This document shows, piece by piece, positions 9,901-19,800 of a DNA stretch of 64,000 nucleotides. Location of the stretch: the NCBI GenBank assembly GCA_963921935.1, contig OY998175.1, positions 307,667,484-307,731,483 of the forward strand. Reading direction: 5' to 3'. Below the pieces are notes generated by a model, which ran no database searches, was not told where the DNA came from, and saw only the letters and a program-made list of their open reading frames with translations. A program made the translations under genes and the position numbers. This DNA comes from Galeruca laticollis. Lineage: Eukaryota > Arthropoda > Insecta > Coleoptera > Chrysomelidae. How positions within the stretch are numbered: the first letter of the stretch is position 1; every line of letters starts with the position of its first letter.

Positions 9901-12356
9901 CACGAGTAGTCGAAAACTATTCTACATTTAGAGGAAACAGATGAAGAGCGTATAACTGCTCTATGAGGAACAAAGTATTTAATCTCATTAGTGAGATTAC
10001 AAAACAACGAAAGCGGTACCACTCTAGCATGGTCTAAATAAATATAATCAGTCAAGACTTGCTTGTATGTTTCAAAAAATTCGGCATTTTTTTCGAACTT
10101 TTTCTCCAAGTGATTGAAACGACGCTTGGCTATCGAAAGTGAATGACCTAATTTTTTACTAGGATCTACTATCAAAGGCATGTCTACTTGATACCTTCCA
10201 GAAGGTAAAATTTTGGTAGTTTGAAGAAAAATATTTTCTACTAGTTCATCTTCAAAGGAATGACCCTCTGAATCAGGAATGTCCTCGATTTTCCAAAACT
10301 TCTCAATTAATTCGTCAATACTCGGAGCATCAACTAAATTTTCACTTTCTACTGTTAAAAAGGAAAGAGCAAAATTAGTTTTATTGCATTTGTCTACGCG
10401 CATTTCTGGAACAGGGCCAGCTACTACATAACCTAGATGAGTGTTCATAAGCGTGGGCATGTTATCCCCCATCCTGAAGATTTCATCTTTTAGAAGACAG
10501 AAGTACACATCCGCCCCTACCAATATTTGAATTTCCCCAGGTTCAAAAAACAAAGGGTCAGCTAAATCCAATTTAACATGATCTGGTAAACAAATTTTAT
10601 CGGGCGGTATAACAAATTGAGGTAATTTATTGGTAATTTGATCAATGACAGAGCAAGTTATATTAAAAACCTTGAAGGGTTCCACCAAAGAGCTAAAAAC
10701 AACATCTATGACATTATTACTATGGGTACATCTATTATTACCAAGACCAGAAATATTTACCACGTGAGATCTATAAGGAGTACCTAAAGAATCAGCAAGG
10801 GATCTTTTGATTATACTCATTTGACTTGCAGAGTCGAGAAGCAAACGAACTGTTATAGTTTTCCCATTTTTACAATGTACATTTACCATAGCAGTGGGTA
10901 ACAACACAATCTTATCAAACAAACTAGTTGCTGCCAGCGAAGATTGCTGGACACTGGAAGAGGAGGCAACATGATCTACTTCCGAATTGTTCCTTACAAT
11001 GGAATTGCATTGAGAAGAATCTCTGTTTACAACATTTGCAACTCTATTCATGTTGGAGCTCGGTCCAGGATCCGGAGAACTTCCAGAGTTACGAGCGGGA
11101 GGAGCACTTCTATTTGAAGAACTGCTACTATTAGCAGAACGAGAATTAGAATTAAATTCAAAATGAAGGAGAGAGTGATGAGACTTACTGCAACTCAAGC
11201 AACGATGAAGAGATTTGCAGCTAGCAATTAAATGCTGAGAACTTAAACAGTTTAAACATAATTTGTTTGTTTTTGCAACTTTATGCCTGTCAACGGGTGA
11301 AAGAGCTAAGAATTTACTACAGCGATATAATAAATGAGAGGTGTCTGAACAGAGTACACAACCAGACCTATTGGATTGAGATGAAGAAGATTGGATATGG
11401 GGTTTATCACCAAAACTAGTATGCAAAGTGACACGAGGTTTACTATCCTGTGGTTTGTATTCCTTTTTATGTCCAGAGTCAAATAAATTTAAGTTTTCTA
11501 ACACACTATAGCGTCTTTTAATAAACTCAAAAAATTCATGAGTATTTACTAATTCCATTGGTTTTCTTTCGTTTTCAAATTCTCGTCTAGTAATGAAATC
11601 TAATTTTTGTTCTAAAAGAAAGACCACCAGAGTCTCGAACATAAGTTCTGATTCTAAATTCAGATTTCTTATTTGTTCTAGTGTCTTTTTGGATGCGACG
11701 TAGAAATCTCTTAAACTAGCCGCATTACTCTTAACTATAGGTTTTTGATCCAACAATGATGAGAATAGAGAATTTAACAATTTAGATTTATCCTCATAAG
11801 TGTTTTTTAAAATGTCCAAAGCTACCTCTAGATTCCGGTTAGTTACACTTAAACTATCTATTAATTCGAGTGGCTGGCCACGAAGCAAGCTTTTTAGATA
11901 ATAAAATTTTTCGCTATCACACTGAAGTTTAGGATTTTTCAAAACTAAAGCTGAAAACAAATCAAGAAAGGACGTCCATTCTGACGCCTGACCTGTAAAC
12001 GGTTTAATATTTATTTTCGGTAAAACTACATTACAATTATCACTAGAGCGAGATGTATTTTTATTAGCTTTGTCGAATAAAGAACTAAATTTTGCTATGC
12101 ATAACTCGAATCTATCAGATATGAGATCCTCTGGTCCGCTGTCAGACAAAGTTTCATCAGAGGTTAAAGCTATACCTAAAATTTCAGACTGAATTTCTTG
12201 ATAGTTACTATAATGTCCTATTAAACTATCTAATTTAATTTTAAGAAGGTAAGATTCTTCTTCACCAGTAATATTAGCTAAGAATCTTTCAAACCGTGTA
12301 AGTTGGGCCTTAGCACCGGCTCGTTTATTTTTTAAATGTGATAATTGCGAAGTCAT
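6996..12356 (-). CDS. BEL/Pao Gag-Pol polyprotein, intact
   Basis: About 1786 residues. I start at the ATG at 12356 (MTSQLSHLKNKR); an upstream in-frame TTG is less likely. Approximate order (residues counted from 12365): DUF1759 gag region 110-260; Cys/His knuckles 335-400 (CVLCSDTSHLLYRC, CLNCLSSQHLIASC, CLSCSKSHHSLLH); aspartic protease near 508 with DSA instead of the usual DSG/DTG; RT with YMDDILSG near 937; RNase H-like region from GFCDAS near 1110; integrase HHCC 1428-1460; integrase core with VDFAG near 1488, YSDRGTNF near 1557 and WGGLWEAAVK near 1604 (D, D, E all present); DUF5641 from about 1693 to the end. It makes the element's particle, cuts itself, copies RNA to DNA and integrates it. 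Nothing looks broken, though the DSA protease deserves a check. Confidence 0.93.
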   Translation of the reverse strand: MTSQLSHLKNKRAGAKAQLTRFERFLANITGEEESYLLKIKLDSLIGHYSNYQEIQSEILGIALTSDETLSDSGPEDLISDRFELCIAKFSSLFDKANKNTSRSSDNCNVVLPKINIKPFTGQASEWTSFLDLFSALVLKNPKLQCDSEKFYYLKSLLRGQPLELIDSLSVTNRNLEVALDILKNTYEDKSKLLNSLFSSLLDQKPIVKSNAASLRDFYVASKKTLEQIRNLNLESELMFETLVVFLLEQKLDFITRREFENERKPMELVNTHEFFEFIKRRYSVLENLNLFDSGHKKEYKPQDSKPRVTLHTSFGDKPHIQSSSSQSNRSGCVLCSDTSHLLYRCSKFLALSPVDRHKVAKTNKLCLNCLSSQHLIASCKSLHRCLSCSKSHHSLLHFEFNSNSRSANSSSSSNRSAPPARNSGSSPDPGPSSNMNRVANVVNRDSSQCNSIVRNNSEVDHVASSSSVQQSSLAATSLFDKIVLLPTAMVNVHCKNGKTITVRLLLDSASQMSIIKRSLADSLGTPYRSHVVNISGLGNNRCTHSNNVIDVVFSSLVEPFKVFNITCSVIDQITNKLPQFVIPPDKICLPDHVKLDLADPLFFEPGEIQILVGADVYFCLLKDEIFRMGDNMPTLMNTHLGYVVAGPVPEMRVDKCNKTNFALSFLTVESENLVDAPSIDELIEKFWKIEDIPDSEGHSFEDELVENIFLQTTKILPSGRYQVDMPLIVDPSKKLGHSLSIAKRRFNHLEKKFEKNAEFFETYKQVLTDYIYLDHARVVPLSLFCNLTNEIKYFVPHRAVIRSSSVSSKCRIVFDYSCRSDTGVSLNDLTYKGYQVQDNLFDILCRFRSFRYVLCADIQMMYRMIEINPAHRHLQNVLWRDSPADAYQCIELSRLSFGQNCAPYLATRVLKDIALNNTSFPLAQKALLSQTYMDDILSGVNNHDELETLYFQLSTVLSKHGFKLHKWHSNSLKFLQSLSLDPNLELDLNLENSPCKILGIKWNSSLDLLQISGSALPDLPCLTKRSVLSIIASTFDPLGIVNPLIVLGKLIMQSLWQLQLDWDTPIKDVNILKQWNMFVKNLSDLPQLAIPRLLTQNKKLIHVSLHGFCDASQVAYGCCIYLVASYSDHSISSSLVASKSRVSPLKAKLTIPKLELNSMVLLSNLVVRIKNIFSSCYSFQSINLWSDSLVSLSWVKHKASKFTPFVARRVLTIQQNSAGSTWRHIRSHLNPADILSRGTFSKDVQPFWLHGPEFLCQIEDYNSLDTFSIVDVLPEVKKVNLASLKSPVNPLKEWFPEFPQFQKLRGSIAYLFRFINNCRRVSDKVTGPLSVEELRVSLDSIILQTQKEHFSREIENLSQNKPLVNKSLLPLNLFLDNNRIIRVGGRLQNAELNFDKKFPMLLPSNDIIVTRLVESEHRRLGHSGPQNVLANLRQIYWPLGGVRTIKKILSKCITCYRFHAQFSSQIMSPLPADRVQPTRAFFKVGVDFAGPISLRSSRLRKAPLLKAYIAIFVCMVTKAIHIELVTSLTTDGFIACLKRFIGRRGNPKVIYSDRGTNFIGARNQLRDLADFLRSNDTLEKISSYLTSTEISWKFIPSRSPHWGGLWEAAVKSAKSHLVRLLGTSIFTYEETATILIQIEAILNSRPLYALSNDPNDLLPLTPGHFLIGCPLTAFPEEDISETPPNRLSFWTQCTQIQQRFWKRWSIDYLHQLQHRPKWQTVEKNLSVGDLVLVLSEDRPPLNWPVARILELIPGRDGKFRVARIKTSDGEYTRPIVKLALLPLET

Positions 12357-13141
12357 CTTTGACAAGAGTAATTAACCGGAAACTAATTATTAACACAGTA
12401 AAAACGTCAATAATCGTATACAGTACTAAAATTGTAATTACCATAAAATAAATACGACAATATACAAGAGTAATATAAGCAATGAACAAATAAATTATTC
12501 CCAAATTTTAAACGAGAACTATTAAATTTAAAGAAAAAACCATACTTTAATAACTCAGTGCTATTAGTAATTGCGAATTCCTGAGTTTCTTAAAAAAAAA
12601 TCAAATTTAAGGCGCTCTATTCTAGATAAAAATTAAACAGTATTTTGAATACTAAACTGAAAAATTTCTTCTTAGAATGGCAAGTCAGTTTGTGTTCCAA
12701 CAACATTCATAATAGAAAAACGTTATAAAAACAAAGTCTAAAATTTCATACACAACAGAAAAAGAAAAAACATAAAGGCGCCGACATCTTATGTTCTCAA
12801 AGCTCCTTCTTTAATTTTTTCTGCTGAGCGAGGCTTCATGCAGCTGCATGTTGAAATACATATTTGCTTGTAAATTTAAAGTCCCACGTAGCACGGTGTT
12901 GCCAAACCAAGTCGTATTTCCCGATCCCTGCGGACGGCACTTCGCGCACATAAATTTTATTCTAATCACGGAAATGTAAATATTGTTTTTCCACTAAATT
13001 TCTGCTTTTGCTTTAACGAATTTAGTCTATATTGTCTATTAGCATTTACCTAAAGCGAGTCTATAATGTTCAAAAGTTAATTGTGCGGAAACTATTCGTC
13101 TTTCAAAAGAAAAAAACAATGTCAATTTGACAGGTCTAGTT

Positions 13142-13159
13142 ATCCCGCTCGAAGGACCA
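13142..13159 (-). other. BEL/Pao primer-binding site (candidate)
   Basis: The minus strand reads TGGTCCTTCGAGCGGGAT, ten bases inside the 5' LTR. A start of TGG complementary to a tRNA CCA end is expected. The other BEL/Pao element here also has TGGTCCTT. I do not name the tRNA. Confidence 0.55.
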
Positions 13160-13169
13160 CAAAAAACTA

Positions 13170-13886
13170 TGTTTGAAACTCCTTTGACCTTACGCCTTCA
13201 GTGGACTGCAGCAGGCTGCCAAAGAAATTCCTTATAGTTTTTCTTTGATAGGGGCCTTCCTGTAGCTATAACAATCGAAGGACCACCGTGTTACCACGGA
13301 AAATAATAAATAAAACTACCAAAAAATGTTACTAACGATTTATGCTTTGCAAGCTCCAACAGTACATTAAAGAGAAAATTGTAAATTATGAATGTGACAC
13401 ACATATACGTCTGTACATAAGATGAAAATTTGCGCACATAATAATCCCGCACCAATTAATCGCTATTCAAAATAGATTATTATAAACAAAGTTAAGTGTA
13501 ATCCACCTCGCATCCAACGGACCCCAGATTTGGCAACACCGCGAAAAAATTGTTGTCTGGCGGTAACCGGCAATTAAATCAATATCTTCAAATAAATATG
13601 ACTATTAGTTATCTTACCAGATTTAGGCTTCACTATCATTCTAAACTAATCACTATTTATTTCTTTCAAAAACACTCTGAACCAGGAAACTACAAAGGAA
13701 CCAAAATCGACGAGAGATGATTCGCATGGTGCCGCTGTGGTACTCGGACATGGAATGGCGATTTTCGGTAGTTCGCTACGCATATCGGGTCGAAGGTAGC
13801 CGAGGTAACGGCGATTCTACAATATTGGATTTGAATAGATCTAATAAATTTGGCGGGGTCGACGCACATGTTAAATGATTTTAACA
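13170..13886 (-). repeat. BEL/Pao 5' LTR
   Basis: 717 bp, same sequence as 6068-6784. The promoter and transcription start should lie here on the minus strand, but I cannot place them. Confidence 0.93.
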
Positions 13887-15016
13887 ACTCCTGTTCATTA
13901 TCTCGACCATTCCATCCGACTGTGGATGTAATGCTGGTATTCTTCATTCCCAGCTTCTCGCAAATCTCCTGGAATAGATGAATTACGGTCGCTGTGGACA
14001 TCCAAGGGCACTCCATATCGGCTGATAAATTCTTTCACCAATACATCTGCTACAGTTGTGGCCTCTTGGTTCGGGATAGCGTAAATTTCCACCAATTTTG
14101 TGAAATAATCCATTACAACCAGTATGTATTTGCTACCATTTTCTGTCGTCGGAAATGGTCCAGCGATGTCTAAAGCAATCCTTTCGAAAGGGCTTCCAAC
14201 ATTGTACTGTTTCATGGGTGCCTTTCTCTTGCGATGTGGTCCTTTACTCGTAGCACAAGTCTTACATTTCTTACACCAGTCCTTTACATCATCGGAGCTG
14301 TTCATCCAATAAGACCTCTCACGTATTCTCTGTAGGGTTTTCTTCACTCCCAGATGACCTCACGATGGACTGTCGTGTAGCTTCTTTAGTACTTCAGCTA
14401 CCCTTATTCTCGGGATAACTAGCTGTCTCCTCATCTCGGAACTATCATCGTTTTCGAGGACTCTTTTCAACAGCCCTTCTTCCAGGACAAGGGAGTCCCA
14501 CTGAGCCCAATACGCCTTGAGTTTCGGTGAAAATTTTGACACTTCTTACCAGTTATTTCGCCGATTTTCTTTCTTCCATTGCCTGATCATCTTCAGGTGA
14601 GGATCATTCTCCTGATCTTCTAAGATCCTGGTGGGTGACCATTCCTCGTTGACTACAGTAGTTCTTGAAACTGCAACTTCCCTAGATTCCGCCTTGTTGC
14701 AGTGGGAGCAGTCTGTTGGTCAAGGTCGTCTGTACAGGGAGTCGGCATTTCGGTGACTCAAACCAGCTCGATGTTCGATATTGAAATCGTACTCTTGAAG
14801 TCGTTCAATCCATCTAGCGATCTGGCCCTCGGGATTCTTGAACTGCATCAACCACTTGAGTGCTGCATGATCAGTCCGGATTAAAAACCATAGAGATACC
14901 GGTAAAAGTGTTCCACGGACTTCACTACCGCCAAAAGTTCTCTTCTTGTGACGCAGTAGTTTCGTTCTGGTTTGGAGAGGACTTTACTGAAATATCCCAG
15001 CACTCTTTCTTGCCTC
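13887..15016 (-). pseudogene. Gypsy RNase H and integrase, broken
   Basis: The upstream part of the Gypsy pol, interrupted at 13887 by the BEL element. Reading from 15010 down: RNase H (GYFSKVLSKPERNYCVTRRE), then a degraded linker, then integrase HHCC (LKKLHDSPS, an in-frame TGA at about 14360, then GHLGVKKTLQR, and WCKKCKTC), then the core (IALDIAGPF, LVVMDYFTKLVEIYAI, VHSDRN). The core becomes frame-damaged after SDRN. The junction with the LTR remnant at 15016/15017 lies directly after RNase H sequence, which marks a large deletion. Confidence 0.85.
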
Positions 15017-15195
15017 CAAAAACAATTGGTTTTCTGGCATTTTCTAGATAAGACTAGTCACAAAAACAATGTTTATATAAGATAATCGTAAACAGTTATA
15101 TAAAAAAAACTGCGTATCCGCCATAATTTTAACTTTCATACCTGGCTTAGACAGAGTCGGATTTAGGGTCTATACCAGTGTGCTGTTTCGTAAAA
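15017..15195 (-). repeat. Gypsy 5' LTR remnant
   Basis: Matches 4776-4953. Only the part nearest the outer end remains. Its terminus reads TTTTACG instead of TGTTACG on the minus strand, and TTAC follows as target duplication. Confidence 0.8.
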
Positions 15196-15199
15196 TTAC

Positions 15200-15730
15200 T
15201 ATAAATTTGACATTATGTCTTCTTCTTTTGCTTTTCCTTTTAATAGCCTTGTTCGTTTCGGCTGGACAGTTGTCCAGAACGTTCATTAACTTAGGGTTGG
15301 TGAATCTGAACAATGTTTATCCTCAAGGAATTTTACAATTTAGTTTGAAATAAATTAATTGTTATTTAATTGTTGTTTACTTATTGTTTTTGTTAATTGT
15401 TATTTGTTTTTTAAAGCAATGCCACTAAAAAGTATTTGTTATTACCTTAATTCATACACATTTTACAATCCTGACATACATCTGTCACTACTTGACTTGT
15501 TATTATTGACATTGCCAACTCAACATCAATTACATAATAATATTTTTCAGATAAAAAGTATGTAATTTTTATTGCGAACCATATCCGGATTCATACATAG
15601 CAAAACTGTTTAGAAATTACATAAACTGGGGACGTTTAGTTTATACATGTTGTTTCTAAAATAATATTAAATAGTGTCGTATTATTTTTCGTGATATATT
15701 CTCATTTTTATTGGATTTAAAAAATTCTAG
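15200..15730. other. Intron sequence, nothing recognised
   Basis: AT-rich intron between the Gypsy element and the next exon. No coding or repeat structure seen. Confidence 0.6.
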
Positions 15731-15937
15731 CTCTTAGTAACACGAGATCTCCATCGATGCGCCGTATGAGACAGCTTCTCGACCTCGATTCGGTAAGAAC
15801 CGGAGCTCCTAGTCCGGTGCCGACTCCTAGTGGCACGCTTCCACGAGGTCAAAGACAACTTGACATCAACCCCGCTGAATTCTTGAAATATAAACTTGAC
15901 AAGCCGACAGGAATGGTTGGAGGGACCTCGATAACAG
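15731..15937 (+). CDS. RhoGAP100F: Syd-1/RhoGAP100F-like gene, exon
   Basis: Acceptor TTCTAG at 15725-15730 and donor GTTGGT at 15938. Using 15731 (not the TTAG seven bases on) keeps phase 1 and gives ALSNTRSPSMRRMRQLLDLD with no stop; the other acceptor would shift the frame. It continues through a Pro/Thr-rich linker to FLKYKLDKPTGMVGG and ends in phase 1. This is the linker just before the C2 domain, rich in possible phosphorylation sites. Confidence 0.87.
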
Positions 15938-16106
15938 GTTGGTATTATTTTTCACGTTTTTTTTTGAGAATGTGGAATAAACTACGTTGGAAATGAATCG
16001 ATAGGAACGGAGTTATTTACAAAGAGATTCATTTCCACTGAATATATGTAGTGATCCCTAAAGGACAGCAATGGCAAAAGGACATTAACTTAGAAATAAT
16101 ATTTAA

Positions 16107-18539
16107 CCCTTCAACGGCGAGAATGATTTTTTTTTGATAAAACTTATAAAAAGTCAATATATTTTTCAAAAATGGTTTATTATTAAAGAATTTACAATTT
16201 TTTGTTGAAAAAAAATAAAAGTTTTTTCAAAAACCAATGTTACATATAAGTAACGCTAGCCGTTTATGGCATACAAAAAATACGAGGGCAACATTACTAG
16301 TTTTTGTGAAAAATTATCTTACATTGTAAACATAATCCCACATCACATTTACTGCACATGGTGCGGGTACTAGTAATGCATCCTTCTCCAGCACAACGAC
16401 GTCTTTTATTATTTGGAATATTGGTTAGCAAGTGGTCCAGTCGATCATATCTTAGATTGTCCGAAATCCTGTTGAGTGTGACACTTGATTTGGCAGTCCT
16501 TTGCTTCCCAGTTCCTTTTGGTGCAACAGCGAATTTTGCGAGATATGATTGAGCAATTTCTCTTCGAAATTCTAATTGCGTAAGAGGTGACAAATGCTTG
16601 CATCTTTTGGAAATGCACCACGCATTTGTTATGGCAGCATCCAGAAGCCAAGTGAAAATGGCCCACCACCACTTTTTCCGTCTGATAGAAATTCTATATC
16701 TCGATATTTGCTGATCCATCAAGTCTGTGCTACCCATGCAGCGATTGTACTCGGAAATTAGTCGGGGCTGCGGTACATGAACAATTTTCTTTTCAGCCTT
16801 AGAGTAACGTTTCACAGGAATGGTTGGATTAATACCATGAATTGTAGACGCCACCGTCACCACGTTATTGTCCATCCATTTAACTAAAATTATTCCATCC
16901 TCTTTATCAATATTTGAAACCACATCTCCCCGTTTCTTCGTTCTAGCAATCTGACTCTTCTGCAACAATTGACAACTTTTTGGTATCCTATTTTCTCTCA
17001 TCGTTCCAGTACCGTAGTAACCCTTTTGTTTTAGGTTGAAAAGTAAATTAAAATTAGTGAAAAGATTGTCAAAGTAAAATTTAAAAGGTAGCGTCTTCAT
17101 GTCTTCAGGAAACTCATCTATCATGTACATGAATGGAGCAGCACACTTTCCAAAATGGTCTTCATAAACAGTGTTTGCTTTTGGATTTTTTCCCTGGTAC
17201 ATATCGAAGTTTACCAAGTAACCGGAGGCAGAATTGAGGCACCACATTTTGTAACCGAATCTTATCGGCTTGCCTCGTATAAATTGTTTGCACGAATGCT
17301 TTCCAAAATATTTAATCATGGATTCGTCGTAGTCCAATTCTTGTTCTGGAATCCAATTTTTGATAAATTTAGATTTTAGCAAATCCATTAGCGGCCATAA
17401 CTTCCACATTTTGTCCTGAAGGTTAGGCTGCAAGTTATCAGCACAGTGCAAATTTCTTATTATTTGGCGAAATCTGTCCCTTCTCATAGACTCACAGACC
17501 ATGGAGTTTTTCATGTCCAATTTAGAATCGCAGTAGAAATCTCGCCCTGGCAACTCATTATAGCCTGTAACCATCAAAATTCCGATTGCACATTTCATTT
17601 CCTCTTTGGATATATTTGGATTTGGTTGGTTACAGAAAAGAGCATATTTATTGGACTCTTCGACAAGCAATTCAATTACTTCGTCATCTAAAAATTCCTC
17701 AAATATTTCCAAATAACTTTTGTTTTCATATTTGCTATAATCTGGTTTAGAAAATGATCTTGTTCTTTCCACAAAGTCCCCCTGGATCCATGTTATCTTT
17801 TCCAGTCCTGGGCGCAAAATAACATCGTTTTGATTAGTACCATTATTTGGTCGCTCTAACATTTCTTCCGGTTCGTCTTCATCAACAGCAACTTTGCTTC
17901 GAAGCACTAACTCAGCTTTTGGTAATAATTGCCGCCCACTAAGATTATCCAGTAATCCGCCACCATCCTCCTCGCCGGAATCTTCGTCCGTCAGTATGTT
18001 TGCATCAGGAGGCTCAATATATATTTCATGCACATCAATATCATCATCGTATGCTATTTGAATTGCTTCTTCCAAAGTAAATCCACGTCTAAAAAGAAAA
18101 CATCGATTTAAAAATTTACAATATTTTGTATACCATAGCCAGCTAGCGTTACCAAAAGCTAACACCCATTTTTACAGCCTTATGTAAAAAAATTGACGTT
18201 AGATTTTATAAAAATATATAACATGGCATGCAAGACTGACTATTTTACTAGTATAATTTATTAATAAATTAAATCATAACCTAAAATCAAAAGGTAGACA
18301 AAACTTACTCTAGTCGCAAGTCCATTTTTCACTGCCTTAAAAAATAGGGTTAAGTTTAGCACCTAATTTCTATAATTTGGTTGCACCAACTGGTAAACTC
18401 TCTTCACTATGTTGTTTCGTCGGCTTTCAACGACAAACTAACCAATATTCACGTCATTCACAATAACAATGATGCGGTGTTGCCACGTTTTGTATTACTT
18501 CTTTAGCGTTACGTATAAGTAACGCTAGCCGTTTAAGGG
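16107..18539 (-). mobile_element. piggyBac element, apparently complete (2.4 kb)
   Basis: TTAA at 16103-16106 and 18540-18543 flank ends that read CCCTTCAACGGCGAG (left) and CCCTTAAACGGCTAG (right, minus strand). It holds one spliced transposase gene. A block matching the right end, GTAACGCTAGCCGTTTA, recurs in direct orientation 130 bases inside the left end (16238-16267), with an ATAAGTAAC palindrome nearby. It sits antisense in a host intron. Confidence 0.9.
16297..18325 (-). CDS. piggyBac transposase (PGBD3-like), two exons
   Basis: Exon 1 is 18309-18325 (MDLRL plus two bases), with donor GTAAGT. The intron is 18089-18308, ending TTTTTAG. Exon 2 runs 16297-18088 and starts RGFTLEEAIQIAYDDD, as in PGBD proteins. 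A continuous frame through the intron also exists but gives an unlike N-terminus. The DDE_Tnp_1_7 domain has Asp candidates in DYDESMIKYFG, FYFDNLFTNF and VKWMDNNVV, and STDLMDQQISRYR follows. The C-terminus carries a Cys-rich domain (CAGEGC, MCSKCDVGLCLQC) that in the family binds terminal DNA. About 600 residues, usual for the family, with no stop. It cuts and pastes the element at TTAA. Confidence 0.9.
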
Positions 18540-18543
18540 TTAA

Positions 18544-18973
18544 ATTTAGGTTAATATTAATTTTAGTATTTAGGGAGCATTGATCGGCCACGGTCAATGT
18601 CAGTTATCAGTGGAAGCACGTTCGTGTTTATATATAGGTATAAACAAACGTGTACAACATATAGACGGAGGTCAGGCATGTAGAAAATCATATCTATATT
18701 TCCTATAAATTAAGAGTTAACGAACCAGGATAGAAGAGTTATTATTAATACTTTGAATAAGACGATTGGTTTTATATTTGTGTATTTTTAATGTATTAAA
18801 CGTCATCCCAGTGATATTTACAGAAGTGATGTTGTTTATTTTATTCCCGCATACAGATTGCTAGGTAAGTGGTTTCCTCCAAGATATAATGCCTTTATGG
18901 TAAGCGTCGAGTATACGAGGGACCCTTACTAAGCAACCACCACATATAAATGAATCTAGTAATTTTTTTCTAG
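18544..18973. other. Intron sequence, nothing recognised
   Basis: AT-rich intron between the piggyBac element and the next exon. No coding or repeat signal seen. Confidence 0.6.
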
Positions 18974-19141
18974 GTCTTTCTCAACTAGCAGCTGGATCTG
19001 TAGGTTTGCCTTCCGACGAGCCAGTCAGCGGTATGCTTTGGGTGCATTTGCTTGCGGGAAGGGGATTGCGTCCTTCTACTGGTACTTCGACAGCAACTAC
19101 TCCCGTTACACCTAGTGGAGGTACACCAGCAGCTATTACAG
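18974..19141 (+). CDS. RhoGAP100F: Syd-1/RhoGAP100F-like gene, exon (C2 start)
   Basis: Acceptor TTTTTTTCTAG and donor GTGAGT, phase 1 to phase 1. Reads GLSQLAAGSVGLPSDEPVSG, then MLWVHLLAGRGLRPST, the first strand of a C2 domain. The Thr/Pro-rich insert after RPST lengthens the loop that in calcium-binding C2 domains holds the ligands, so this C2 may not bind calcium the usual way. Confidence 0.88.
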
Positions 19142-19206
19142 GTGAGTTTTCTTCTAAACGGATTCTAAAAACGTTAATTTTCAATGTTGATAATATAATT
19201 ATTGTA

Positions 19207-19674
19207 TAAGTTCAGGTTATGGGATTATGGTCAATAAAACAATGAAAATCTATTATTTTTTCAGCCTACGTTTCGACCTTTATTGAGTCATCTTCAGGGC
19301 GTCAAAATTGATTTTCTTCTTGTAAAAATTCCCTATCATATCAAGTCTTCCAAAAACCATTTTTTATCAAAAAAGGAAATAACATTTCAGTTTATTGTGT
19401 GTGTTCATGTTTGGATACGGTGGGAACTGAATGTAAATCATTTTTTACATTCAGTTCCCACCGTATCCAAACATGAACACACACAATAAACTGAAATGTT
19501 ATTTCCTTTTTTGATAAAAAATGGTTTTTGGAAGGCTTGATATGATAGGGAATTTTTACAAGAAGAAAATCAATTTTGACGCCCTGAAGATGACCCAATA
19601 AAGGTCGAAACGTAGGCTGAAAAAATAATAGATTTTCATTGTTTTATTGACCATAATCCCATAACCTGAACTTA
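19207..19674. mobile_element. 468-bp near-perfect palindrome (foldback MITE)
   Basis: Two arms of about 231 bases meet at 19440 with a spacer of about five bases. The ends are TAAGTTCAGGTTATGGG and its complement, with TA at the tips as the likely target site. The arms differ at few positions (for example TGAGTCATC against TGGGTCATC in complement). Each strand can fold on itself. Both arms contain a phrase like AAAGGTCGAAACGTAGGCTG. No protein is coded; short frames seen on both strands are mirror images. Fits a MITE or processed hairpin insertion. Confidence 0.85.
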
Positions 19675-19732
19675 CACACATTGACTTGGTCAAAAAAACT
19701 ATTTCACAAATAATTATTGTAATTTATTTAAG

Positions 19733-19800
19733 GACCAACAGCTGTAAGGGATCTCTACTGTGTTTTGGAATGCGATCGAGTACATAAAGCTCGAACAGTG
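19733..19800 (+). CDS. RhoGAP100F: Syd-1/RhoGAP100F-like gene, exon (C2)
   Basis: Small exon of 68 bases, too short to be seen without splicing. Acceptor TTATTTAAG, donor GTAAGT, phase 1 to phase 0. Reads (G)PTAVRDLYCVLECDRVHKAR TV, matching C2 strands two and three (RDLYCVLE..., KARTxV). It joins in frame to 20279. Confidence 0.87.

Larger units (their letters stand above)
6068..13886 (-). mobile_element. BEL/Pao retrotransposon, complete (7.8 kb)
   Basis: Complete LTR element inserted in the integrase of the Gypsy element. The two 717-bp LTRs look identical by eye, and a 5-bp target duplication ACTCC flanks them (6063-6067 and 13887-13891). One long ORF (6996-12356) spans gag and pol. A likely primer-binding site lies just inside the 5' LTR. 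The intact ORF, identical LTRs and clean duplication mean a recent insertion, possibly able to move. Confidence 0.93.
4494..15195 (-). mobile_element. Ty3/Gypsy retrotransposon, deleted, split by BEL/Pao
   Basis: Minus-strand LTR element. Its left (3') LTR is complete at 4494-4953. Its right (5') LTR survives only at 15017-15195. A 4-bp target duplication TTAC flanks it (4490-4493 and 15196-15199). LTR ends read TGTTACG and CATTACA on the minus strand. A polypurine tract AAGGAGGGGGTAA sits at the inner edge of the 3' LTR. The part of the element holding the rest of the 5' LTR, primer site, gag, protease and RT is missing; RNase H and integrase remain. A complete BEL/Pao element (6068-13886) sits inside integrase. 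The unusual feature is a macro domain and CCCH finger after integrase. Confidence 0.85.

Noticed and set aside
15738..15738. Alternative acceptor TTAG just inside the exon at 15731
   Set aside because: It would break the reading frame with the preceding exon, whereas the acceptor at 15730 keeps it.
19283..19598. Two similar 68-codon frames on opposite strands
   Set aside because: They are the two arms of the palindrome.
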